The notes under the pieces are model-generated. The model had not been told where the DNA came from. It searched no databases and saw only the letters and a program-made list of their open reading frames with translations. From Stakelama marina (GTDB taxonomy: Bacteria > Pseudomonadota > Alphaproteobacteria > Sphingomonadales > Sphingomonadaceae): 64,000 bases of DNA. Shown in pieces: positions 57,329 through 64,000 of this stretch. The DNA is taken from NCBI RefSeq assembly GCF_018122655.1, contig NZ_JAGRQC010000002.1, positions 186,001 through 250,000 of the forward strand. The letters run 5' to 3'. Made by a program: the position numbers and the translations under genes. Every line of letters starts with the position of its first letter. Position 1 is the stretch's first letter.

Positions 57329-59683
57329 TTACCCCTCGATCTTCGAGAAGTCGGCGACGCGGTGCACCGCATCGCGCATCCGCGCGAGCAGGTCGAGCCG
57401 CGCGGCGCGCTTGTCCGCATCGGTGTCGTTCACCGTCACCGTGTCAAAGAACGCATCGATCGGCGCGCGCAGGCTGGCAAGCGCCGCCATTGCGCCTTCG
57501 AAATCCTCGTCCTCGATCGCGGCCGCCGCCTTGGGTTCGGCCGCATCGAGCGCGCGGATAAGGGCATCTTCGGCAGGTTCGGGCGTGTAGGAAAGCGTTT
57601 TCTTGTTGCTCCCCTCGTCATGCCGGTCGGAAGCGGTATCGCCCCAGCCTTCCTTCTTGAGGATATTTGCCGCGCGCTTGTAGCCGGCGAGCAGGTTCGC
57701 GCCGTCCTGCGATCCGACGAACGCCTGAAGCGCCTTCACCCGCGCGAGCAGGCGGACGAGATCGTCCTCGCCGCCGAGCGCGAACACCGCGTCGATCAAG
57801 TCGTGCCGGACACCCGCCTCGCGTTGCTGGACCTTGAGGCGGTCGGCGAAGAAATTCAAAACTTCGCTTTGAAAAAGCTCGTAATTATTCAGCGTGTCTT
57901 TTTGCCAATTTTCGGCGTCGGCCCCTTGAATCCCGGACCTTGCGAGAAACGCTTCTATAAAATCAAATACGCCCCCGCCTTGCTTTGCAATCGCAGTCGC
58001 CCAGTCAGCTTCAACGCGGCTAATTTCATTGGACCAGACAAACATCGTTGATCTTGCTGCCAACCAAGCACGATCAAGCGGTTCAGTCACGGCAATACGA
58101 AGCGCGTTGGCCATCGTGATTGCCAAAACGCCGAACGCTGCTCTTCGCACCGCGAATGGATCTTTTGAGCCAGTCGGGGGCTCCTTTGCCGCGAAGAATG
58201 CCGCCACAGTATCCAGCTTATCCGCCAAACTCACCGCAACCGTCACCGGCGCGGTGGGAACGTCGTCGCCCTGCCCAACCGGCTTGTAGTGGTCGCGGAT
58301 CGCTTCCGCCACGCGCGGGTCTTCGCCCTGCGCGGCGGCATAATAGCCGCCCATCAGGCCCTGCAGCTCGGGGAATTCGCCGACCATGCCGGTGACGAGA
58401 TCGGCCTTTGCCAGCCGCGCCGCGCGTTCGGCCATGTCGGCCAATTCTCCCCTCCCGCCTGCGGGAGGGGTCGGGGGAGGGCTTGCCGGAGAGGCGGCGG
58501 TCGCGGCTGACACGCCCTCCCCTAGCCCCTCCCGCGACCGGGAGGAGGAATCGACCACGATGCCCTCTTCGACCAGCCATCTGGCCAGCTTGGCGACGCG
58601 GTCGACCTTGTCGGCGACGGTGCCGAGCTTTTCGTGGAAGACGATCTTTTCGAGCCGCGGTGTCAGATCCTCGAGCTTCGTCTTGAGGTCGGTCTCGTAG
58701 AAGAAGCGCGCGTCGGACAGGCGGGCGGCGAGGACCTTTTCGTTGCCAGCGACGATCCGGTCACCGCCATCGGCCGCGTCGATATTGGCGACGCAGACGA
58801 AGGCGTTGGTGAGCTTGCCATCCTGCTCGCACACGAAATATTTCTGGTTCACGCGCGCGGTGAGCTGGATCACCTCGGGCGGCACGTCGAGGAACGCCTC
58901 GTCGAAGCGGCCGAGCAGCGGCACCGGCCATTCGGTGAGCCCGGCATTTTCGAACAGCAGCCCGTCATCCTCGACGAGCGACAGATTGGCCTGGTTCGCC
59001 GCCATCTTCGCGCCGAGCGCGATGATGCCGCGGCGTTCGGCGCCGTCGACGATGACGTGGCACGCGCGCAGCTTTTCGACATAGTCGGCGGCCGAGCCGA
59101 TGGTGATTTCGCCGGGATGGTGGAAGCGATGGCCGAGCGTGGTCGCGCCCGACCGGATGCCGGCGAATTCGAAATCGACCACATCGTCACCGAACAGCGC
59201 GACGATGCCGTGGAGCGGGCGCACCCAGCGCAGGCTCTCGGTCGAGGTCGAGGCGTCGCCCCAGCGCATCGACTTGGGCCAGGGAAAGGCGCGGATGACG
59301 GCGGGGATCGCCTCGGCAATGACCGCCGCAGTCTCGCGTCCCGGCGTGTCGATGACGGCGAAGTATGTGGCGCGTCCCTTGACCTCACGCACCTCGAGCT
59401 GGTCGCGCGTCAGACCGGCCTTGCGGCAGAAACCCTCGACCGCCTGATCGGGCGCGCCTTGCGGAGGCCCCTTCAGTTCCTCGGACACCGCCTCGGTCGC
59501 CTGCGGCAGCCCCTTCGCGATCAGCGCGAGGCGGCGCGGCGTGGCGTAGGTGGTGATGGCGTCCGCCTTCAGCCCCGCCTTGCCGAGCTCGGCGACGAAC
59601 AGCTTTTCGAGGTCGGCGCGCGCCCGCTCCTGCATGCGCGCAGGGATTTCCTCGGAGCGGAGTTCGAGCAGGAAATCGGTCAT
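57329..59683 (-). CDS. glyS: Glycyl-tRNA synthetase beta subunit, with an in-frame palindromic insertion
   Basis: A 784-residue beta subunit, longer than usual (about 690-750 in relatives as I recall them). Family marks include LLELRSEEIPARMQERA, WPKSMRWG, FHEKLGTVADKVDR, DLVTGMVGEFPELQGLMGGYYA and DRLKVQQREAGVRHDLIDAVF. Between VEEGIV and DMAERAARLAKADL lies an extra stretch of about 36 residues (about 378-414, Ser/Arg/Gly then Pro-rich), encoded by the palindrome at 58444-58552. Beside it, the part encoded by 57841-58200 has markedly lower G+C. The frame is intact throughout, so the protein is probably functional. Confidence 0.95.
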   Translation of the reverse strand: MTDFLLELRSEEIPARMQERARADLEKLFVAELGKAGLKADAITTYATPRRLALIAKGLPQATEAVSEELKGPPQGAPDQAVEGFCRKAGLTRDQLEVREVKGRATYFAVIDTPGRETAAVIAEAIPAVIRAFPWPKSMRWGDASTSTESLRWVRPLHGIVALFGDDVVDFEFAGIRSGATTLGHRFHHPGEITIGSAADYVEKLRACHVIVDGAERRGIIALGAKMAANQANLSLVEDDGLLFENAGLTEWPVPLLGRFDEAFLDVPPEVIQLTARVNQKYFVCEQDGKLTNAFVCVANIDAADGGDRIVAGNEKVLAARLSDARFFYETDLKTKLEDLTPRLEKIVFHEKLGTVADKVDRVAKLARWLVEEGIVVDSSSRSREGLGEGVSAATAASPASPPPTPPAGGRGELADMAERAARLAKADLVTGMVGEFPELQGLMGGYYAAAQGEDPRVAEAIRDHYKPVGQGDDVPTAPVTVAVSLADKLDTVAAFFAAKEPPTGSKDPFAVRRAAFGVLAITMANALRIAVTEPLDRAWLAARSTMFVWSNEISRVEADWATAIAKQGGGVFDFIEAFLARSGIQGADAENWQKDTLNNYELFQSEVLNFFADRLKVQQREAGVRHDLIDAVFALGGEDDLVRLLARVKALQAFVGSQDGANLLAGYKRAANILKKEGWGDTASDRHDEGSNKKTLSYTPEPAEDALIRALDAAEPKAAAAIEDEDFEGAMAALASLRAPIDAFFDTVTVNDTDADKRAARLDLLARMRDAVHRVADFSKIEG
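58444..58552 (-). repeat. Palindromic element inserted in frame in glyS
   Basis: About 109 bases with a nested palindrome: hairpin 1 has a perfect 10-bp stem (CCCCTCCCGC at 58449-58458, GCGGGAGGGG at 58461-58470). A long-range 9-bp stem joins GGGGAGGGC (58474-58482) to GCCCTCCCC (58514-58522). Hairpin 2 pairs CCTCCCG with CGGGAGG (58528-58534 and 58539-58545). The ends (ATTCTCC and GGAGGAAT) are roughly inverted. This three-arm layout is that of a dispersed palindromic repeat, here translated as part of GlyS. Confidence 0.85.
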
Positions 59684-59689
59684 TAGTTA

Positions 59690-59805
59690 TTCCTCCCCTG
59701 CAAGGGGAGGTGGCGACCCGCAGGGTCGACGGAGGGGGGCGTGCGATCCGGCGACGCCCTTCCACCATGCTGCGCGCGGCCCCTTTCCCCGTTCCAGGTA
59801 GGATG
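59690..59805. repeat. Repeat element between glyQ and glyS
   Basis: The 158-base gap between glyQ and glyS holds hairpin CCTCCCCT/AGGGGAGG (59692-59710, loop GCA), hairpin GACCC/GGGTC (59715-59727), then GACGGAGGGGGGC, and further on CCTTCCACCATGCTGCG and CCCCTTTCCCCGTTCC. This order is that of a second dispersed repeat type, different from the one inside glyS. It may also affect the ratio of the two synthetase subunits. Confidence 0.65.
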
Positions 59806-59841
59806 TTGTGCGGCTACGATCATTTCCATTTTGGATCGCCA

Positions 59842-60735
<894 letters not shown>

Positions 60736-60848
60736 GAGGGCCCCTTGTGGCGGTGCAATATGGCGATGGCGGTGCCTTGCCGGATCGCCAGCGGGGAATC
60801 AAGCAAGCCGGTATTTGTCAGGATATAGCGACCTTTTGTCAGGTCTTG

Positions 60849-60877
60849 TTGACATCGTCGCGACTCGCTGACATAAA
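60849..60877 (+). promoter_or_regulatory. Sigma-70-type promoter in front of the XRE regulator
   Basis: A consensus TTGACA (60849-60854) is followed after exactly 17 bases by CATAAA (60872-60877). The -10 is four of six to TATAAT. It lies 60 bases before the regulator's ATG and overlaps the inverted repeats listed next. Confidence 0.65.
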
Positions 60878-60893
60878 GTCAGGGAAACCTGAC
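60868..60893. promoter_or_regulatory. Overlapping inverted repeats, candidate operator
   Basis: CTGAC-ATAAA-GTCAG (60868-60882) covers the -10 box, and GTCAGG-GAAA-CCTGAC (60878-60893) follows at once. Further copies of GTCAGG occur at 60817 and 60838, the latter in GACCT-TTTGTC-AGGTC (60830-60845). This is what an autoregulated XRE promoter would look like; binding is inferred only. Confidence 0.5.
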
Positions 60894-60936
60894 AACGATT
60901 CGGGAGCAAGCGAATGAAAAGACGGGCAAGGGTCCG

Positions 60937-61155
60937 ATGCTGGCGGACATGAAGAACCGATTGAAGGTGCTGCGCGCCGAACGCGACTGGAGCCAGGCCG
61001 AACTGGCCGGGCGGCTCGATGTGTCGCGACAGGCTGTAAACGCGATCGAAACGGGGAAATATGATCCTTCCCTGCCGCTCGCATTCAAGATCGCGCGGCT
61101 GTTCGAACAGCCGATCGAGGAGATTTTCGATGACGGAGTTGATGATGAACGCTGA
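60937..61155 (+). CDS. XRE-type helix-turn-helix regulator, short form
   Basis: A 72-residue protein that is essentially one HTH_3 domain: MKNRLKVLRAERDWSQAELA, the recognition helix VSRQAVNAIETGKYDPS and LAFKIARLFEQPIEEIF. This is the short YozG-like form often paired with a membrane protein. AAGGG lies five bases before the ATG at 60937. The next gene starts inside its last 26 bases. It probably represses its own promoter through the GTCAGG repeats. Confidence 0.9.
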   Translation: MLADMKNRLKVLRAERDWSQAELAGRLDVSRQAVNAIETGKYDPSLPLAFKIARLFEQPIEEIFDDGVDDER

Positions 61156-61564
61156 ACGGTCGGGAGCCGAACGCCTGAAGGCGCGCGAGCGGCGGCGGTG
61201 GATGATCGGGCTTGCGGCACTGGTAGTGCTGGCGCTCGACGCGATCTTCCTGTGGCGCCAGGGCGGCGCGTCGTTCGACCTTGGCGACATGTCGCCCGAT
61301 CTGGCGAACGGCATCGCCACGGGCATCCTGGTCGGCTGCCTTGTCTTCATCCCGCTGGCGCGCAGAATGAAGCATTGCGACGAACACGAGCTTCGCGCGC
61401 GCCGCCTCGCATCGCAGGCGGGGTTCTTCACCTTCCTGATCGCGCTGCCGGTCTGGGCGCTGTTCGCCGCGGGGAACACGCTGCCGCCGGTCAACGCGAT
61501 CGCGGTCTGCCTGGCCGCGCTGGCGGTCTATCTCGCGGTGTTCGCGTGGAACAAATACCGCTGA
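61130..61564 (+). CDS. Four-helix membrane protein co-encoded with the XRE regulator
   Basis: A 144-residue protein with four membrane helices: MIGLAALVVLALDAIFLW, ANGIATGILVGCLVFIPLA, GFFTFLIALPVWALFAA and NAIAVCLAALAVYLAVFAW. A short basic N-terminus (RLKARERRRW) points to the cytoplasm. GAGGAGA within the regulator gene precedes the ATG at 61130, and the two frames overlap by 26 bases, so they are translated together. The family is not known to me; regulator plus small membrane protein is a recurring pair of unknown function. Confidence 0.8.
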   Translation: MTELMMNAERSGAERLKARERRRWMIGLAALVVLALDAIFLWRQGGASFDLGDMSPDLANGIATGILVGCLVFIPLARRMKHCDEHELRARRLASQAGFFTFLIALPVWALFAAGNTLPPVNAIAVCLAALAVYLAVFAWNKYR

Positions 61565-61603
61565 AAAGCGGCCACAACCCTCTTTCAAGTCAAAGGATAT
61601 TGC

Positions 61604-62527
61604 ATGATCAGGAAATTTGCAGCGCCGCTGCTGAGTATCGCGCTGTTCGCCTCACCGGCGCTCGCTCAGGATACGGCGCCCGCCGCATCCGCGGCCGCCA
61701 CCGCCTCGACCACGGTCGATGCCGATCCCGCCTTGTGGGTGGTGAAGGACGATGACACGACCATCTATCTGTTCGGGACCTTCCACGCGCTGCGACCCAA
61801 TATCGACTGGTTCGACGATGCGGTGAAGACCGCCTTCGACAAGTCGGACAAGGTCGTGTTCGAAACCGATATCAGCAACCCGGCCAAGATTCAGGCGGGA
61901 CTGATGAAGCTGGGCGTATCGACCGACGGCAAGCCCTTCACCGACAAGATGACCGCCGATCAGAAGGCACGCTATGTCGGCCTGTTGAAGGATTACGGCA
62001 TGCCGGCCACGTCGCTCGACATGTTCAAGCCCTGGGCCGCGGGCATGGTGCTGTCGGTGGTCGGTATCCAGAAGGCCGGGTTCGACCCGAACAAGGGTGC
62101 CGAACGCACGTTGCTGGCGGCAGCGCAAGAAGCGGGCAAGACGCTCGGCAAGTTCGAGACGGTGGAAGAACAGCTCGGTTTTTTCGCATCGCTGCCCGAG
62201 GACCAGCAGCTCGAGTTCCTCAACTCGGTGACCGAGGATCAGGAAGCGGGCGTCAAGATGCTCAACGAGATGCTGAAGGACTGGTCGGCCGGCGATCCCG
62301 ACGCGCTCGGCAAGCTGATGAACGATTCGATGACCGAAACGCCCGAGCTCGCCAACATCCTGCTCTATAATCGCAACGAGCGCTGGGCGACCAAGATCAA
62401 GACGATGCTCGACACGCCGGGCACGGTGTTCATCGCGGTCGGCAGCGGGCACCTTGCCGGGCCGAAAAGCGTCCAGGCCGATCTCGCCAAGCTGGGCGTG
62501 AAGACGGTGCGCATCAATTACGAATAG
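61604..62527 (+). CDS. TraB/GumN-family exported protein
   Basis: A 307-residue protein with a signal peptide (MIRKFAAPLLSIALFASPALAQ, cleavage after ALA). The TraB/GumN domain shows ALWVVKDDDTTIYLFGTFHALRP near the start, with the conserved G.FH motif, and VFIAVGSGHLAGPKSV near the end, with the second conserved GxGH motif. The two His motifs suggest a metal-binding hydrolase related to Tiki proteases; bacterial function is unknown. AAGGA precedes the ATG. A paralogue follows 17 bases later. Confidence 0.9.
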   Translation: MIRKFAAPLLSIALFASPALAQDTAPAASAAATASTTVDADPALWVVKDDDTTIYLFGTFHALRPNIDWFDDAVKTAFDKSDKVVFETDISNPAKIQAGLMKLGVSTDGKPFTDKMTADQKARYVGLLKDYGMPATSLDMFKPWAAGMVLSVVGIQKAGFDPNKGAERTLLAAAQEAGKTLGKFETVEEQLGFFASLPEDQQLEFLNSVTEDQEAGVKMLNEMLKDWSAGDPDALGKLMNDSMTETPELANILLYNRNERWATKIKTMLDTPGTVFIAVGSGHLAGPKSVQADLAKLGVKTVRINYE

Positions 62528-62543
62528 GCTAAGCGCGCATGCG

Positions 62544-63425
62544 ATGCGCATGCTTATCCAACTGATCGCAGCGCTGGCGATCGCCCTTGCCGCAACCGGC
62601 TGTCAGCAGCAGGAAACGGCGAAGGCGACCCCGGCGCTGTGGCGTGTTTCGGACGGCGACACGGTGGTGTGGCTGTTCGGATCGATCCACCTGCTGCCGC
62701 CCGAGCTGCGGTGGCGGACACCCGCGCTGGCCCGCGCGATCGACCGCGCCGACCTGCTGGTGCTGGAAATCCCGCCCGGCGACCCGGCGCGGCAATCGGC
62801 CACGTTCCTGCGAATGGCGCGGGCGGACGACCTGCCGCCCATCGCCGAGCGCCTGCCCGAGGCGCAGCGCCCGCTGCTCGCAAAGGCGGCGCACCAGGCG
62901 GGCGTCGATACCGCCACGCTCGACGGGCTGAAAAGCTGGGGCGCGGCGCTGATGCTCGCATCCGGTGCGGGGCGCGAGGACGGCGCGACCCGCGATGCCG
63001 GCGTCGAAGCGGCACTGACGCGCGATTTTTCGGACAAGGGCAAGCATATCGCCGCATTCGAAACGCTGACCGGACAGCTCGGCCTGTTCGATGCGCTGGA
63101 CGAGCGCGCGCAGCGCCATCTGCTCGCCCGCGCCGTCGCCGACGCCGCCTCGCCCGGCGGCGGCTATGCCGAAACGCTGGCGGCGTGGCGCGCGGGCGAT
63201 GCAAAGCGGCTGGAGGCGAGCTTCAATCCGCTGTTCGCGGGAGAGCCGGCGCTGGAGACGGCGTTGCTGACCGGGCGCAATGCACGCTGGAGCGACTGGA
63301 TCGCCCGGCGGATGCGCAATCCCGGCCGCGTCCTCGTCGCCGTCGGCGCGGGGCATCTGGTCGGCCCGAAATCGGTCGTGGCGATGCTGCGCAAGCGCGG
63401 CTTCACCGTCGAGCGCGTCGAATAA
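62544..63425 (+). CDS. TraB/GumN-family lipoprotein
   Basis: A 293-residue paralogue of the preceding protein, with a lipoprotein-type signal (MRMLIQLIAALAIALAATGC). It keeps the same end motifs, VVWLFGSIHLLPPELRW and VLVAVGAGHLVGPKSVVAML, while the middle has diverged strongly. Thus one copy should be free in the periplasm and the other membrane-bound. It ends back to back with the GNAT gene: the two stop codons abut. Confidence 0.88.
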   Translation: MRMLIQLIAALAIALAATGCQQQETAKATPALWRVSDGDTVVWLFGSIHLLPPELRWRTPALARAIDRADLLVLEIPPGDPARQSATFLRMARADDLPPIAERLPEAQRPLLAKAAHQAGVDTATLDGLKSWGAALMLASGAGREDGATRDAGVEAALTRDFSDKGKHIAAFETLTGQLGLFDALDERAQRHLLARAVADAASPGGGYAETLAAWRAGDAKRLEASFNPLFAGEPALETALLTGRNARWSDWIARRMRNPGRVLVAVGAGHLVGPKSVVAMLRKRGFTVERVE

Positions 63426-64000
63426 TCACCCCTCGCCCACCGGCAGCGCCGCGGTCGAATAAGACGACACGGTCTCCCAACCCAGCGCCGTGTAGAGCGC
63501 ATGGCCGTCGGGGCTGGCGACCAGCACCGGCAACGCGTCCGCACTGCGCCGTTCCGCGCCGAGCATGGCCATGACCGCGCGCCCAAGCCCGCGCCTCCGG
63601 TGCGCAGCGTCGGTCACGATCCGGTCATAGGCGAACACGCCCGCCGCTTCCGCCGCATATCCGCTCGCGGCGAGCGACCCGTCGGCCGCCAGGATGCGGA
63701 CATGGCTGACCGGGCCATCGCTCGACAGCCCGGCGGAATATCCCGCGCGCAGCGATGCCGCGCCCACACCCGCCCCTGCCCCGGTCATGAAGAACCCCGT
63801 GGCGGTCACGTCCCAGCGATCGGGCAGAAGCGCCGCGAGCGTATCGCGGCCGGCGCACAGCTTCAGGAAAATCCGCGGCCGGTCGATCATCGTACCCAGT
63901 GCCTCCAGCCCCGGCTCGGGCGCGGCGAAGAGATAGCGGCAGATTTCGGCATCGCTCGCCGTGTCCACGCGCCAGCCGCCATGATCGGCAACCGGCGCCG
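63426..64000 (-). CDS. GNAT-family N-acetyltransferase, 5' end cut by the window
   Basis: The frame is open to the edge of the window: the codons before the GTG at 63968 read GGWRVDTASDAEI without a stop, so the start lies outside. The C-terminal half is a GNAT domain: AYDRIVTDAAHRRRGLGRAVMAML is motif A with its RRRGLG loop, and HALYTALGWETVSSYS motif B. The N-terminal GGWRV region is typical of a GNAT subgroup with a preceding domain. Acceptor unknown. Confidence 0.85.
   Translation of the reverse strand, partial: APVADHGGWRVDTASDAEICRYLFAAPEPGLEALGTMIDRPRIFLKLCAGRDTLAALLPDRWDVTATGFFMTGAGAGVGAASLRAGYSAGLSSDGPVSHVRILAADGSLAASGYAAEAAGVFAYDRIVTDAAHRRRGLGRAVMAMLGAERRSADALPVLVASPDGHALYTALGWETVSSYSTAALPVGEG

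Noticed and set aside
57329..59683. Frameshift or pseudogene status for glyS
   Set aside because: The altered tract and the insertion keep one continuous frame with all conserved blocks, so I treat it as an intact gene.

Overview
This window is about 64 kb of a high-G+C (roughly two thirds G+C by eye) alphaproteobacterial chromosome. It most likely comes from the Sphingomonadales (Sphingomonas/Sphingopyxis-like). The inference rests on the lgt-midA-pgeF gene order, the glyQ-glyS-ppdK order, the split gcvPA/gcvPB glycine decarboxylase, a set of PHB-cycle genes, a Tad pilus locus and many single-copy housekeeping genes. Coding density is very high and most gaps are under 200 bases. I saw no tRNA or rRNA gene, no transposase, no integrase, no CRISPR array and no prophage. 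Both ends cut a gene: purD at the left and a GNAT acetyltransferase at the right.

Layout. 1-7.5 kb: purD end, a membrane-anchored helix-hairpin-helix protein, a SnoaL-like protein, a CNNM/CorC-type membrane protein, an OmpA-like lipoprotein, tadA, rpmB, a phytase-like esterase and a glycine-zipper protein. 7.6-11.6 kb (minus strand): an isoquinoline-1-oxidoreductase-beta-like molybdoenzyme, hemH and phbB, in transcription order. 11.8-16.5 kb: lgt, midA, GNAT, pgeF and a Cys/Met-metabolism PLP enzyme, ending at a textbook terminator shared with convergent putA. 19.7-31 kb: MaoC, thiolase, a pyridoxamine-oxidase-fold protein, YkvA, phaZ, an ABC exporter, a saccharopine-dehydrogenase-like enzyme, rnr and glpD. 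31-35 kb: proS (archaeal/eukaryotic type), an EamA transporter, a DUF938 methyltransferase and an FNT-family channel. 35.2-40 kb: the glycine cleavage operon gcvT-gcvH-gcvPA-gcvPB behind a tandem glycine riboswitch. 40-46.3 kb: a lipoprotein, ispH-thrB-rnhA, and a minus-strand run of a hydrolase, a FAD oxidoreductase and an aldo/keto reductase. 46.4-53.6 kb: Tad/Flp pilus genes cpaA-B-C-D-E, tadB and tadC. 53.6-60.7 kb: a second helix-hairpin-helix membrane protein, a small unknown, then ppdK, glyS and glyQ on the minus strand. 60.8-64 kb: an XRE regulator, a four-helix membrane protein, two tandem TraB/GumN proteins and the partial GNAT.

How the genes work together. Glycine is a recurring theme: the riboswitch senses glycine and controls its oxidation, and glyQS charges it onto tRNA. 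PHB synthesis and mobilisation are represented by thiolase, phbB and phaZ, although the synthase is not here. The Tad locus has the secretin, the platform and the localisation ATPase, but its motor ATPase (cpaF/tadA) and pilin are not in the window.

Most interesting observations: (i) glyS carries an in-frame palindromic repeat of about 109 bp and, beside it, a tract of about 350 bp of clearly lower G+C, so this essential gene looks mosaic; (ii) the DUF938 gene appears to start at CTG, in a CTGA overlap behind a good Shine-Dalgarno; (iii) two unrelated loci encode a membrane anchor joined to the same C-terminal helix-hairpin-helix module; (iv) the cpaE-tadB junction lacks cpaF; (v) a regulator/membrane-protein pair sits behind a strong promoter embedded in GTCAGG repeats. 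I did not find a clearly novel multi-gene system.
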